DNA from: JAOZTV01 sp965371805
GTDB lineage: Bacteria; Acidobacteriota; Aminicenantia; UBA2199
Reading direction: 5' to 3'
Assembly: GCA_965371805.1 (NCBI GenBank)
Contig: CBDUZW010000002.1
Coordinates: 121,446-185,445 of the forward strand
DNA: 64,000 bases
A model generated the notes under the pieces. It did no database searches. It had not been told where the DNA came from and saw only the letters and a list, made by a program, of their open reading frames with translations. The first letter of the stretch is position 1, and every line of letters starts with the position of its first letter. The translations under genes were made by a program, and so were the position numbers. Positions 54,045-63,913 of the stretch are shown piece after piece.

Positions 54045-54159
54045 AGAATATATTTATATTTATATTACAAAAACAAATATTTACTATGATTTTGATATCT
54101 TTTACTTACGAAAGATCACTAGCTGAAAATAACTTTCATTTAATAGTCTAAAAGATATT

Positions 54160-55176
54160 TTAAAGTCCTACATCTGTTACTCTAAGTTCCCAAATTTCAT
54201 TGTTTTCATTTTCAACCAGCTGATATAGTTTGCCACCATCAACATAATATGGATAATTGTTTTTGAAATTTTTCATAACAAGTGGTAAAAACACTTTTTT
54301 TTTCATTATTCCATTTTGATCAAAAATATAGAATTGTGTTTTGCCATTTGTCCGATTCCAGGTTTCTACATAAAGCAGATTATCAAATTCATAAAAGTCT
54401 TTTATTCCAGGTTTGTATTTTTCAAATTTGAACTTACTTCTGCTCACTGCGGGGTGATGATCTCTTCTTACAAAATTATAATAACTGATAGCTGAATTTT
54501 TGTCTTTTTCGGTTATTTCAATCTTTTCAGATGGTGCTTTTATAAAAAAAAGTTTTTTTCCTTTCTCATTATAAACATTTATTTTTTTTCCATTATGTCC
54601 GATCACATATATCATTTTTTTTGTTCTACTGGTTCTGAAAAAATATGAATTAGTAAAAAGCTTAATGTAATCCTCCCTTTTTCCTTCCTTTTTTTTATCA
54701 ATCACAAATATTTCTTTAAAATTAGAATCATATAGAATAATTGCATTATAATCTGTATGATTTTTTTCAGTTCTTGATTTATATCGATTCAGGACATACA
54801 TATCAGTACCGAGTTGAGTTACATCACCATGAAAGTGAAAATTGAGTTTAACTTCTCGAATAAATCTACCTTTTTTTGTCCAGTATGAGACCTTTCCATG
54901 ACCTTGTACAATTAAAAAATCTTTTTTCCTGGAAATATTGAGTCTTCCAATGAATTCTTTTGGGCCTTCTCCTTTTCTACCAAATTTGCTTAGAAACTTA
55001 TAATCATTAATTGAGTAGATAGAAATGTCCTGGTTTTCAATAATATAAAATTTATCTTTATCTACCAAAAATTTATTTGGCCTAGCCAAATCTGGAAATG
55101 TTGCCACTACTTCAGAAAAACCTAATAAATAAGCTATTACAAGAATCAGAATTACAAGAACTACTTTTTTAATCAT
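54160..55176 (-). CDS. exported 6-bladed beta-propeller protein (paralogue 1)
   Basis: 338 residues from ATG 55176 (AAGGAG upstream). Signal peptide (1-20), then a propeller with FGRKGEGPKEFIGRLNISRK near residue 70, the modified hallmark of this family, and blades such as VSYWTKKGRFIREVKLN, IYVIGHNGKKINVYNEKGKK and FYIFDQNGIMKKKVFLP. It lies downstream of a second paralogue in the same direction; their upstream regions share a palindromic element. Function unknown. Confidence 0.88.
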   Translation of the reverse strand: MIKKVVLVILILVIAYLLGFSEVVATFPDLARPNKFLVDKDKFYIIENQDISIYSINDYKFLSKFGRKGEGPKEFIGRLNISRKKDFLIVQGHGKVSYWTKKGRFIREVKLNFHFHGDVTQLGTDMYVLNRYKSRTEKNHTDYNAIILYDSNFKEIFVIDKKKEGKREDYIKLFTNSYFFRTSRTKKMIYVIGHNGKKINVYNEKGKKLFFIKAPSEKIEITEKDKNSAISYYNFVRRDHHPAVSRSKFKFEKYKPGIKDFYEFDNLLYVETWNRTNGKTQFYIFDQNGIMKKKVFLPLVMKNFKNNYPYYVDGGKLYQLVENENNEIWELRVTDVGL

Positions 55177-55200
55177 TTTTTTTCTCCTTATTTTCAAACA

Positions 55201-55234
55201 CGTTTTGTCAAAAGTTTATTAGGTAAAAACTTTT
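55201..55234 (-). repeat. palindromic upstream element, copy 1
   Basis: 28 bases (55201-55228) identical to 56351-56378, and an inverted repeat AAAAGTTT (55210-55217) / AAACTTTT (55227-55234) around a 9-nt loop. On the minus strand it contains TTGACA and lies about 25 nt before the propeller gene ATG. A probable operator or RNA hairpin. Confidence 0.7.
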
Positions 55235-55264
55235 ATCTATTTTTATCTCACTTCATAAAAGTAA

Positions 55265-56326
55265 TTAATTTCTGAGATATTTATTTAGATCAGTTTTATG
55301 TAATTCAAAAACTTCTTCTTTATAATTATCTACCAATTCATACATTATATTGTTTTTTATAGTAAATAAATCCTCATGCATATCGCTATAGATAATTTTT
55401 CTCCAGGATTTTATAGGTATATAAGCAATATTTATAATATCCCCTTTTAGATCCATAATAATTAACTGATGATTTTTACCTTTAGTAAGATAAGTTGTTA
55501 TATAGATTTTATCATCTTCAATAAAGCATGTACGTATTAATGGATAATATTTGTAGAAGGTCATTCTGCCCTTCATCATGGGCCAAATTTCCTTTTCTGA
55601 TTTTTTATATTCTGCTATCAGATCAATTTTAAATTTTTCCTTTACTTCGACCTTTTTTATATTAGAATTTATTGTATATTGATGTTTTCCTGTATTATCA
55701 AAAACTTTAAAGAACAAACCTTTTCTACTATCTCCAATAAAAATTTTATTTTTATATGTATGTACGGCAGAATAATGAACAAGCATTTTAAATTCTTTAA
55801 ATTTTCCGTTATCTCCAGCTGTAGCGGCATCTTTTTTTGCCAAATATAATTTTTTTATTTCATTCCCTTTTGTATTTAATAAGTTAAACTCTATACTATG
55901 AGTAAAATCAGCTTCATTAAACCTGAATTTTGCACCAACTATGTTATTACCCAGAGGTTTAAGATGAAAATATCTTGGATGAAATTTTTTTTCAAATTGA
56001 AATTCACCTTTTTGAGAGAACCATAATACTTTTCCAAAACTTGACATAAGTATTGATTTTTCTCCCTTAAAAACATAGGGAGTTTTTTTTATCTCACCAG
56101 GTCCCTCTCCTCTACGAGCGATTTTCATCTTAAGTTGGAAATCTTTTAACGAATAAACAACTACTCCATGATCTTTCTGGTCCAATGAAATATAAATTTG
56201 ATTATTAAAAACTTTAATTCGGGTGGGTTTTAAAACCTCTGGTAATTCTGCTACTTTTTCTGCAAAACTACTGCTGAAAAAAGCCATAAATAAAATCACA
56301 AATAAATAAATTGTTTTCTTTTTCAT
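55265..56326 (-). CDS. exported 6-bladed beta-propeller protein (paralogue 2)
   Basis: 353 residues from ATG 56326 (AAGGAG upstream). Signal peptide (ending SSSFAEK), then a propeller: RRGEGPGEIKKTPYVFKGEK, VLWFSQKGEFQFEKKFHP, GLFFKVFDNTGKHQYTINS, IIMDLKGDIINIAYIP. Same layout as the next gene downstream (54160-55176), so a tandem duplication. The GEGPGE motif is intact here and altered to GEGPKE in the other copy. Ligand unknown. Confidence 0.88.
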   Translation of the reverse strand: MKKKTIYLFVILFMAFFSSSFAEKVAELPEVLKPTRIKVFNNQIYISLDQKDHGVVVYSLKDFQLKMKIARRGEGPGEIKKTPYVFKGEKSILMSSFGKVLWFSQKGEFQFEKKFHPRYFHLKPLGNNIVGAKFRFNEADFTHSIEFNLLNTKGNEIKKLYLAKKDAATAGDNGKFKEFKMLVHYSAVHTYKNKIFIGDSRKGLFFKVFDNTGKHQYTINSNIKKVEVKEKFKIDLIAEYKKSEKEIWPMMKGRMTFYKYYPLIRTCFIEDDKIYITTYLTKGKNHQLIIMDLKGDIINIAYIPIKSWRKIIYSDMHEDLFTIKNNIMYELVDNYKEEVFELHKTDLNKYLRN

Positions 56327-56350
56327 TTTATTTCTCCTTATCATTGAAAA

Positions 56351-56383
56351 CGTTTTGTCAAAAGTTTATTAGGTAAAACTTTT
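56351..56383 (-). repeat. palindromic upstream element, copy 2
   Basis: The second copy of the 28-base element, with AAAAGTTT (56360-56367) / AAACTTTT (56376-56383) around an 8-nt loop. It holds the same position relative to the paralogue 2 start codon as copy 1 does to paralogue 1. Confidence 0.7.
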
Positions 56384-56703
56384 AAAACCCTTTATATACA
56401 AATACATCTGTTTCAATACAATAATAAATAATATCTATTCAACTTTCCACTCATATCATTAACTGTATGATTATTTATATGTATTGGCTGATATCATTAC
56501 ATTCCAGCAAGTTCTCATTTCATAAAGTGATAAAAAAAAATTGAAAGCTGTGAATGGAATTGTGATTTTAAGCCAGATTATATAATGGATGAGGGTGCAA
56601 TTTTATCTAATTTAATATGAATGTTTTTCATTATATGATAATATTAAATCTATTTATATCTCTACCTTAGAGAAGAGTGTAGATATAATTTTGGAGGTAT
56701 ATT
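56384..56703. other. intergenic region, no gene seen
   Basis: 320 AT-rich bases between the divergent propeller and S9 peptidase genes. No convincing reading frame, RNA gene or terminator is seen. The Shine-Dalgarno of the S9 gene (GGAGG) is at its right end. Promoters for both directions are presumably here. Confidence 0.6.
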
Positions 56704-58776
56704 ATGAAAATAATCAAGTTTTTATTATTAACAGTACTTATTTTTGGAATTTCACATCTCTATTCTGTGGATAAGAAAGCATTTGATATCGAAGATTTAT
56801 ATAAATTGAGATCAATTTCCGGGCTTTCTCTTTCTAAAGATGGGGAAACGGCACTTTTTTCAATTGGTTCGAGCGACCTTAAGAAAGCAAAGCATTATTC
56901 TGACATTTTTTCATTGAATATGAAGACCCTGAAAACAAAGAGACTCACATTTCATAAAAAATTAGATTATCATCCGTTTTATTCGCCTGATTCAAAATAT
57001 ATCTATTTTTTTTCAACAAGAAAAGATGGTGCACAATTATGGAGAATGTCGGCAAATGGCGGTGGGGCTGAACAGATAACCTCATTTTCTTCCGGTGTAT
57101 CAGCACCTCTTTTATCTAAGGACGGTAAAACACTCTATTTTAGTTCAACAGTTTTTCCTGAGTGTGGTGCAGATAATGATTGTAATAAAAAAATGAGTAA
57201 AAAATTAAACAAGGGTTCAACACAGGGACATTTTGGAAAAAATTTATTATTCCGTCATTGGACATCCTATCGGGACTGGCAATATACTCATATATTTAAA
57301 ATGGATTTAGAGAAGGAGAAAATCACTGCAATAACAGAAGGTAAGCAGGATTTTCCAAACTTTGGCGGCAGCTTTGTCTTTTCTCCAAATGGAAAGGAAA
57401 TCTGTACAACTGTCAATTTTGACAAAGACTCTTCCATGTCAACAAATTCTGATCTATATATAATCAATCTGCTCTCAAATAAAAGAAAAAATATTACAAA
57501 AAACAATCCTGCCTATGATGGTTCACCCGAGTATTCCCCAAATGGTAGATACATTGCCTATAGGTTTCAAAAAAAACCAGGTTTTGAATCTGATAGATTC
57601 AGACTTGGCATATATGATATGAAGAACAGTAAATTTAAAGTTTTAACCGAATCAATAGATAATTGGGTGAGTGATTTTAAATGGTCAAAAGATTCAAAAC
57701 ATATATATTTTACACTTCAGGAAAAGGGACAAATTCCAATTTATAAGGTTGGTATTAAAACGGGAAAGATCTCCAAAATCCTTGAGCATTCTTTTATCCG
57801 GGAATTCTGTATAACTGCTGACAATAAATCTATAATTTACTCAAGGTCTTCCATTGGGGAACCCTATGAAATATGGAAATACTCTTTAAGAGGAAAAAAA
57901 AGGCCGGAACGGATTAGTTTTTTCAATAAAAAAATTGAAGATGAGGTTGATATCCGTAAGGGAGAATCTGTTTGGATTAAAGGAGCTGGTAATAGAGATA
58001 TCCAGTGTTTTATTGTAAAACCCCATAATTTTGATCCTTCAAAAAAATATCCATTAATTATAAATATACATGGAGGTCCTCAATATCAATGGTCCGATTC
58101 GTTCAGAGGTGACTGGCAGGTATATCCGGGAAGTGGTTATATCGTTGCTTTCCCCAATCCCCATGGTTCCACCGGTTATGGACAGGATTTTACAGATGCC
58201 ATTTCTAAAGATTATAATGGAAAGGTAATGAAAGATATTGCAATGGTCACAGACTATCTTGCAAAACTTCCTTATGTCGATGAGAATAGAATCGGAGCAA
58301 TGGGATGGTCATGGGGAGGATATGCAATGATGTGGCTTGAGGGAAATTCCACCCGATATAAGGCTCTTGTTTCAATGATGGGAATCTTTGATTTAAAATC
58401 CATGTATCTTGCAACTGAAGAATTATGGTTTACCCACTTTGACAACGGTGGAGCACCATGGGAAAATAAAAATTATTACCAGAAAGCCTCACCTTCTAAT
58501 TATGCAAAAAACTTTAAGACCCCCTGTTTAGTTATTACCGGTGAAAGAGATTACCGGGTACCCTATACACAGAGTCTTCAGTTTTTTACTGCACTACAGC
58601 GTATGGGAGTTGACTCTGAAATAATCGTATTTTCAAATGATGGACATTGGCCGGATTATGAAAAATCGATGCCAGTATATTATAATGCTCACCTTGAATG
58701 GTTCCATAAATATCTTGGAGGGAAAAAAGCACCTTATAACACTGAGAAAATGCTGAGAAACCTTGAGTTTAAATAA
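56704..58776 (+). CDS. exported S9-family prolyl oligopeptidase/dipeptidyl peptidase
   Basis: 690 residues. Signal peptide (1-21). N-terminal beta-propeller (about 30-410: KDGETALFSIGSSDLKKAK, SPDSKYIYFFSTRKDGAQL, SPNGRYIAYRFQKKPGFES). The C-terminal alpha/beta-hydrolase has the catalytic triad Ser536 (GWSWGGYA), Asp616 (GERDYRVP) and His648 (NDGHWPDYE). The blades and HGGPQYQWSDSFRGDWQVY point to the S9C/S9-like acylaminoacyl or dipeptidyl group. Probably degrades peptides in the periplasm or outside, together with the nearby M3 peptidase. Confidence 0.95.
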   Translation: MKIIKFLLLTVLIFGISHLYSVDKKAFDIEDLYKLRSISGLSLSKDGETALFSIGSSDLKKAKHYSDIFSLNMKTLKTKRLTFHKKLDYHPFYSPDSKYIYFFSTRKDGAQLWRMSANGGGAEQITSFSSGVSAPLLSKDGKTLYFSSTVFPECGADNDCNKKMSKKLNKGSTQGHFGKNLLFRHWTSYRDWQYTHIFKMDLEKEKITAITEGKQDFPNFGGSFVFSPNGKEICTTVNFDKDSSMSTNSDLYIINLLSNKRKNITKNNPAYDGSPEYSPNGRYIAYRFQKKPGFESDRFRLGIYDMKNSKFKVLTESIDNWVSDFKWSKDSKHIYFTLQEKGQIPIYKVGIKTGKISKILEHSFIREFCITADNKSIIYSRSSIGEPYEIWKYSLRGKKRPERISFFNKKIEDEVDIRKGESVWIKGAGNRDIQCFIVKPHNFDPSKKYPLIINIHGGPQYQWSDSFRGDWQVYPGSGYIVAFPNPHGSTGYGQDFTDAISKDYNGKVMKDIAMVTDYLAKLPYVDENRIGAMGWSWGGYAMMWLEGNSTRYKALVSMMGIFDLKSMYLATEELWFTHFDNGGAPWENKNYYQKASPSNYAKNFKTPCLVITGERDYRVPYTQSLQFFTALQRMGVDSEIIVFSNDGHWPDYEKSMPVYYNAHLEWFHKYLGGKKAPYNTEKMLRNLEFK

Positions 58777-58805
58777 GAACAGACTTTGTCAAGTCTCTTT
58801 TTTGC

Positions 58806-58834
58806 TTGACAATTTTATTAATATTTGTTCAAAT
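58806..58834 (+). promoter_or_regulatory. putative promoter of the RraA-like gene
   Basis: TTGACA (58806-58811), 17-nt spacer, TCAAAT (58829-58834). A 30-nt leader with GGAG precedes ATG 58870. Confidence 0.45.
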
Positions 58835-58869
58835 GTTGCCGAAAACAAAAAATATTTTTTGGAGTTAAT

Positions 58870-59577
58870 ATGAAATATTCTGAAATTAACGAAAGGTTTA
58901 AACATCTATCCACTCCGATAATAACCGATGCATGCGTAAGGTTAAAAATCAATTTCTATATAGCCCCTCAGGGTATAAAACCGGTTATATCCGGAACCCG
59001 GATTGCTGGTAGATGCTGTCCTGTTAAACATTATGGTAGTGTAGATGTGTTTTTTGAAGCAATGGAACAAGCAAATCAAGGTGATATTTTAATTATAGAT
59101 AATAAGATGAGATCAGATGAAGGATGTATTGGAGATTTAACAGCTTTGGAGTCCAGGGCCAGTGGTTTGGAAGGAATAATAGTGTGGGGGGTTCATAGGG
59201 ATACATCGGAGCTAAAAAAAATCGGATATCCTGTATTTAGCTATGGGTCATGTCCTTCCGGTCCAGCCCGTTTAGACCCAAGGGAGAGAGATGCATTATT
59301 GATTGCTGATTTTGGAGATATTAAAGTTATAAATGAAAATGTAGTCTTTGCTGATGATGATGGTGTTGTATTTTTAAATGGAGATAGAATTGATGAAATA
59401 CTGGAGGCTGCAGAGAAAATAGCATCAGTTGAACTTATACAGGCAGAATTAATTGAATCAGGGAGTTTATTAAAAGATCAGTTGAAGTTTAAAGAGTATT
59501 TAAAAAAAAGGGATTCTGATAAATCATATACATTCAGTAAGCACCTAAGAGAAATAGATAGTGCAATTGAGGAATAA
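58870..59577 (+). CDS. RraA-like / HMG aldolase-fold family protein
   Basis: 235 residues from ATG 58870 (GGAG at a spacing of five); an upstream start at 58825 lacks support. Seen: LSTPIITDACVRLKINF, GTRIAGRCCPVKHYG, AMEQANQGDILIIDNKMRSD, CIGDLTALESRASGLEGIIVWGVHRDT, PVFSYGSCPSGP. This is the RraA/MenG-like fold with the GD...A...G-x-RD pattern. Members include an RNase E inhibitor and 4-hydroxy-4-methyl-2-oxoglutarate aldolases; here the metal site (Asp after the HR) suggests an aldolase, but the substrate is unknown. A C-terminal helical extension (about 195-235) is present. Confidence 0.87.
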   Translation: MKYSEINERFKHLSTPIITDACVRLKINFYIAPQGIKPVISGTRIAGRCCPVKHYGSVDVFFEAMEQANQGDILIIDNKMRSDEGCIGDLTALESRASGLEGIIVWGVHRDTSELKKIGYPVFSYGSCPSGPARLDPRERDALLIADFGDIKVINENVVFADDDGVVFLNGDRIDEILEAAEKIASVELIQAELIESGSLLKDQLKFKEYLKKRDSDKSYTFSKHLREIDSAIEE

Positions 59578-59790
59578 TTAGACAAATTTTTTCTTATTTT
59601 TCTAATATCTTTTCAGTTGGGAGACATTCAGGGCTTTACGAGCAAAATAATCTGCCTTAGAAATGATTTGAATTAAATAAATAAAAAATAACTTAATTGC
59701 AATATTTCTTAAAACTTTTTCTATTAAAATTACGTAAACATTTAAAACCTGATTAGGGTTAAAATAACAATTATTTTTAAAGGAGCATAC

Positions 59791-61935
59791 ATGAGTAAAA
59801 ATACTTTTAGTCTATCAATGATTCAAAAATGCCTGCTATTTTTATTAGTTCCAGCATTATTAACCGGAGCTGCAGATACAAACAAAGTAAAACCAGAACA
59901 AAATCCTCTATTAATGAAATGGAATACGCCGTACGGAACCCCACCGTTTAACTTGATTAAAACAAAACATTTTGTCCCGGCAGTTGAGATTGCATTAAAG
60001 GAAAGCAAGAAAGAAGTGGATGCAATCATTAATAACAAAGAAAAACCTACATTTGAAAACACTATCTTATCTCTTGAATTAAACGGGAAAAAACTGGGTA
60101 GAATTGTTGCTGTTATGATGAGCTTAAATGGATCCCTTACATCCAATGAGCTTCAACAGGCAGTGATGACAATTTTACCAAAACTCACAAAATTTTCAAA
60201 CTATGTCTCATTACATCCAAAACTATTTGAGCGTGTAAAAGCAGTTTACAGTAAAAGAGAACAGTTAAAACTTAGACCAGAACAAAGAAAAATCCTTGAA
60301 AACTCATATAAAGGATTTGTACGAAGTGGAGCAAATCTTAAGGGAGAAGCAAAAAAAGAGTATCAAAAAATTACAACCGAATTGTCTAAATTAGGCCAGA
60401 TGTTTTCTAAAAATGTTCTTGTAGCAACCAATTCATACTCCCTACATATAAAAGACAAAAAAGATTTAGCGGGTCTCCCGGAGAGTGTCATTGAAGCCGC
60501 TGCATATCTTGCCAAAACCAAAAAGAAGACGGGGTGGATGTTTAACCTGCAGTATCCAAGCTTTGCCCCATTTATAAAATATGCAGATAACCGGAAACTC
60601 CGAAAAGAGATAACAATTGCATATGGCTCAAGATCAAATAAAAACGATAAAAATGACAATAAGAAGAATGTGAAGAAAATTACCGAATTAAGGCTCAAAC
60701 TCGCCAATCTTTTAGGCTATAAAAGTTATGCTCACTATATTTTGGAAGAGAGAATGGCCTTAAGCCCGGCAAAAGTAAATGGTTTTTTAAACAAACTTCA
60801 CAATGCATCTCTGCCATTTGCAAAAAAAGAGCTTACTGAACTTAAAGTCTTTGCAAAGAAAAACAAATTTAAAGGAACTTTTCAGTCATGGGATCAGAGC
60901 TATTACAGCGCAAAATTAAAAGCTGAAAAATATGGTTTTAACGAAGAAGAAATTAGGCCATATTTTGAATTAAAAAGTGTTAAAAAGGGGATCTTTGAAT
61001 TAGTAAACAAATTGTTCGGCCTTACATTTAAAAGGAACAAAGAGATACAGGTTTACCATAAAGATGTGGATGCAGTCGAAGTTTACAGCAAAGATAATAC
61101 ATTTATCGGAGTTCTATATATGGACTTTTTTCCAAGAGAGAGCAAAAGAGGGGGTGCATGGAGTGGCAGCTTCAGAAGCCAGAGTAATGTAAATGGAAAA
61201 TTTGTCCACCCATTGATAACAATTGTATGTAATTTTACAAAACCGACTGAAACCAAGCCATCTTTATTAAGTTTTAACGAAGCAAGCACCTTTCTTCATG
61301 AGTTCGGACATGCTCTTCACGGACTATTGTCCAAAACAGAATATCAAAGTTTATCTGGAACCAGTGTACTTTGGGACTTTGTCGAATTACCTTCCCAACT
61401 TCTGGAAAACTGGCTTCTTGAGAAAAAGTGGTTGGATACATTTGTAAAACATTACAAAACCGGAAAAAAAATACCGGAAGCTTTATTAAAGAAACTTCTT
61501 AAATCAAAAAATTATAGAGCCGGTAGTAATAGTGAAGGTCAACTTCGATACGGTATGCTTGATATGGCCTGGCATTCAATTGAAAAGCCTGTTACCGAAA
61601 GTGTGAAAGATTTTGAGCTCAAAGTAACTGAAAAAACCAGATTATTACCATCGATAAAAGAGACAATGATGAGTACTGCATTCGCACACATTTTTGCCGG
61701 TGGATATGCATCCGGTTATTACAGTTATAAATGGGCCGAAGTTCTTGATGCAGATGCCTTTTCACAGTTTAAGAAAAATGGAATCTTTGATCAAAAAACC
61801 GCCGACTCATTCAAAAAAAATATTCTTGAAAAAGGTAGTACCGAACATCCAATGAAGCTATATAAAAGGTTCAGAGGACAGGAACCAACAATTGATGCCC
61901 TTCTTAAAAGAAGCGGTCTCGTTATCAAGAAATAA
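59791..61935 (+). CDS. exported M3-family peptidyl-dipeptidase (Dcp/oligopeptidase A-like)
   Basis: 714 residues. Signal peptide (1-26). Seen: MKWNTPYGTPPFNLIKTKHF, typical of the Dcp start, a long helical part, GVLYMDFFPRESKRGGAW, and the zinc motif STFLHEFGHALHGLLSKT with HEFGH at 503-507 and the third ligand in FVELPSQLLENW. The C-terminus AHIFAGGYASGYYSYKWAEVLDADAF is the family's end. Cleaves dipeptides from oligopeptides. Shine-Dalgarno AAAGGAG. The stretch 59578-59790 is empty. Confidence 0.97.
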   Translation: MSKNTFSLSMIQKCLLFLLVPALLTGAADTNKVKPEQNPLLMKWNTPYGTPPFNLIKTKHFVPAVEIALKESKKEVDAIINNKEKPTFENTILSLELNGKKLGRIVAVMMSLNGSLTSNELQQAVMTILPKLTKFSNYVSLHPKLFERVKAVYSKREQLKLRPEQRKILENSYKGFVRSGANLKGEAKKEYQKITTELSKLGQMFSKNVLVATNSYSLHIKDKKDLAGLPESVIEAAAYLAKTKKKTGWMFNLQYPSFAPFIKYADNRKLRKEITIAYGSRSNKNDKNDNKKNVKKITELRLKLANLLGYKSYAHYILEERMALSPAKVNGFLNKLHNASLPFAKKELTELKVFAKKNKFKGTFQSWDQSYYSAKLKAEKYGFNEEEIRPYFELKSVKKGIFELVNKLFGLTFKRNKEIQVYHKDVDAVEVYSKDNTFIGVLYMDFFPRESKRGGAWSGSFRSQSNVNGKFVHPLITIVCNFTKPTETKPSLLSFNEASTFLHEFGHALHGLLSKTEYQSLSGTSVLWDFVELPSQLLENWLLEKKWLDTFVKHYKTGKKIPEALLKKLLKSKNYRAGSNSEGQLRYGMLDMAWHSIEKPVTESVKDFELKVTEKTRLLPSIKETMMSTAFAHIFAGGYASGYYSYKWAEVLDADAFSQFKKNGIFDQKTADSFKKNILEKGSTEHPMKLYKRFRGQEPTIDALLKRSGLVIKK

Positions 61936-61952
61936 TAAAATTATCATAAAAT

Positions 61953-61981
61953 AAAAAAAGTCCAAAATAAGGGCTTTTTTT
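61953..61981. terminator. bidirectional rho-independent terminator
   Basis: AAAAAAAGTCC (61953-61963), a seven-base loop, GGGCTTTTTTT (61971-61981): a stem with A- and U-tracts on both sides. It sits between the convergent M3 peptidase and VanZ-like genes. Confidence 0.75.
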
Positions 61982-61991
61982 ATCTTGGATT

Positions 61992-63206
61992 TTAGGGAGT
62001 TCTCGATAGATCACGAAAGGCTCTTAATTGTAATCTATAAATAATTCCACCATAAATGGATGCGGATACAATAATAAATAATTCCAAAAAGAGAGAGAAA
62101 TGAATCGCCAAAACCCCTCTCAATATACCGTTAACCACCAATAAGTTTAACGAAACAAAGAAAACCCAAACCAGGGTTCTCCTTATATTTTCATTTTTTC
62201 TCCCCCTCATTTCCGCGACAATATAACCTAAAAGAGTATATGCGGCAAACCTTTCCAAAAATCCTAAAATCAAAAATACTCTCCCTTTATCCTCAAACAA
62301 ATAGGCCGCCTGCAGCGTATGAAGATCCATAGTCGTCGGCCACAGAAAAAGAGCAAGCATATAAAAAAGATATATGGGTAAAAGACGTTGGAGTGTCTGC
62401 AACTCATAACGCCGCGTATCCGGGGTCAAGTGCAGCGGAAAAAAAAACCGTAACCGGATAAAGATTCCAATCGATAACCCAAGAGTGATTACAGGTAAGG
62501 GAAAGCGCAGCAGAGCCGGAACGGATGAAACAAAAAACCACACCACTACGGATAAGGTAAATAAATTAACTGATATTTTTTTGGTTCTATGAAAATTGTG
62601 ATAATAGATGGAAAACATTAACATGCTGCCGAAAAGTCCCAAAAGTGCCGACAATGCTAAATGAATCGGGTTTTTGCCGGCGGACAAGCCATTGAGCCAC
62701 AATAATGGAACCAACAAGTAAACCAGATTCATGAGTGGTAATTTCAGGGCGAAAAGGCCTGCCATCTGGCCTTTATTGATACGTTTTCCGATTTGTTCAA
62801 ATATCTGAGCCCCAAGCCAGGCTCCGGCTCCATTTGTTATAATGTCATACCCGGACGAAACTCTTCCCGGCATAAACCCCTGGACGATCTCGATAATTAG
62901 ACTGAACAGCAACCCCAGGAGCAACTCATTTATACATAGAAGATGCACAAAACGTTGTAATTTGTTGAGACTGTTTTGACTCCATCTGAGGTGATCGGAA
63001 TTGTTTTGAGCCAGGCGATAAAGAAAACCGATAGGAACGAAAAGAAAAATATTTGTGATAATCCCTGAGTAATAAAAATACCAGGTAAACTTTATTTGTA
63101 TAGGGACATGGAAATTGAAAGGAATAAGTGTGATTTGCAGGATGATGAATATCATATACAGCAGCAACGCGTAACCGGTTGTTGATTGCTGTGTTACTTT
63201 ATTCAT
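61992..63206 (-). CDS. VanZ-like membrane protein
   Basis: 404 residues from ATG 63206; ATG 63212 is an alternative. About ten membrane helices. The first part is a VanZ domain: IPFNFHVPIQIKFTWYFYYS, GIITNIFLFVPIGFLYRL, SLIIEIVQGFMPGRVSSGYDIITNGAGAWLG, which matches the family motif up to the DxxxN-GxxxG pattern. The rest (about 170-404) is further helices. A -10 hexamer (TATAAA) ends six bases before ATG 63206 and TTGACA lies 18 nt further, which decides this start. G+C looks higher than usual. Function unknown beyond the family. Confidence 0.88.
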   Translation of the reverse strand: MNKVTQQSTTGYALLLYMIFIILQITLIPFNFHVPIQIKFTWYFYYSGIITNIFLFVPIGFLYRLAQNNSDHLRWSQNSLNKLQRFVHLLCINELLLGLLFSLIIEIVQGFMPGRVSSGYDIITNGAGAWLGAQIFEQIGKRINKGQMAGLFALKLPLMNLVYLLVPLLWLNGLSAGKNPIHLALSALLGLFGSMLMFSIYYHNFHRTKKISVNLFTLSVVVWFFVSSVPALLRFPLPVITLGLSIGIFIRLRFFFPLHLTPDTRRYELQTLQRLLPIYLFYMLALFLWPTTMDLHTLQAAYLFEDKGRVFLILGFLERFAAYTLLGYIVAEMRGRKNENIRRTLVWVFFVSLNLLVVNGILRGVLAIHFSLFLELFIIVSASIYGGIIYRLQLRAFRDLSRTP

Positions 63207-63212
63207 GGTCAT

Positions 63213-63242
63213 TTTATACCATTCATGAAAACAGCTTGTCAA
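63213..63242 (-). promoter_or_regulatory. putative leaderless promoter of the VanZ-like gene
   Basis: On the minus strand TTGACA (63242-63237), 18-nt spacer, TATAAA (63218-63213), six bases (ATGACC), ATG 63206. Confidence 0.6.
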
Positions 63243-63355
63243 CTTTTTTGCTGGTTTTGGAACAGAATTTATTCTCTTAGTTATCTCAAGACTATGTCCT
63301 GGAAGGAAAAGCGGGACGGCTATAAGAAGTTATATGTCAGGTAAGTAAAAAATCA

Positions 63356-63907
63356 TCAAAGTGGGATCTCTTTAATAATTGAATAAATTGAACCGTCCGG
63401 TGTCAATGTACTTTTAAAAATCTGGAAAGTTTTCACCTTCATTTTATGGATAAGTATATGTTGATTTTTTTCAATGGTTGAGATAAGAGATTTATAATTA
63501 TATGATTGCTTATTTCTTGCTACAGTAAGATGAGGTTTAAATAGTCTGGTTTCACGGTTGAATCCATGATTGAAAAGAGACAATTCAATTTTTTCATAGA
63601 GCTTTATAAGAGAGTTATTTTCTTCAATCCCAATCCATATGACATTAATTTGATCTTTATTGCCAAATTTCTTCATCCCTCTGAAGGTAATTTCTAAATT
63701 ATCTCCAGGAAATTTTAAATTTTCGACTGTTGAAATAATCTGATTAAGCTTCTCTAAACGAGTATCACCAATAAATTTCAGGGTTAAATGTAAATTAGAG
63801 GATGGCACCCATTTAAGCGGAAATGAGTTTTTTTTTATAGGTTTAATAAATTCCTCAATTTTTATTTGAGATGGTCTGTTCAGTTTTATACCGATAAAAA
63901 CCCTCAT
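63356..63907 (-). CDS. thpR: RNA 2',3'-cyclic phosphodiesterase (ThpR/LigT, 2H family)
   Basis: 183 residues from ATG 63907, the usual length. Seen: MRVFIGIKLNRPSQIKIEEF, the first catalytic HxT motif in NLHLTLKFIGDT (His40, Thr42), WIGIEENNSLIKLYEKIE, and the second HxT in FKPHLTVARNK (His126, Thr128). Opens 2',3'-cyclic phosphates to 2'-phosphates on RNA ends, and can ligate tRNA halves in vitro. A near-consensus promoter ends six bases before the ATG; no Shine-Dalgarno. Confidence 0.95.
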   Translation of the reverse strand: MRVFIGIKLNRPSQIKIEEFIKPIKKNSFPLKWVPSSNLHLTLKFIGDTRLEKLNQIISTVENLKFPGDNLEITFRGMKKFGNKDQINVIWIGIEENNSLIKLYEKIELSLFNHGFNRETRLFKPHLTVARNKQSYNYKSLISTIEKNQHILIHKMKVKTFQIFKSTLTPDGSIYSIIKEIPL

Positions 63908-63913
63908 AAAGTC

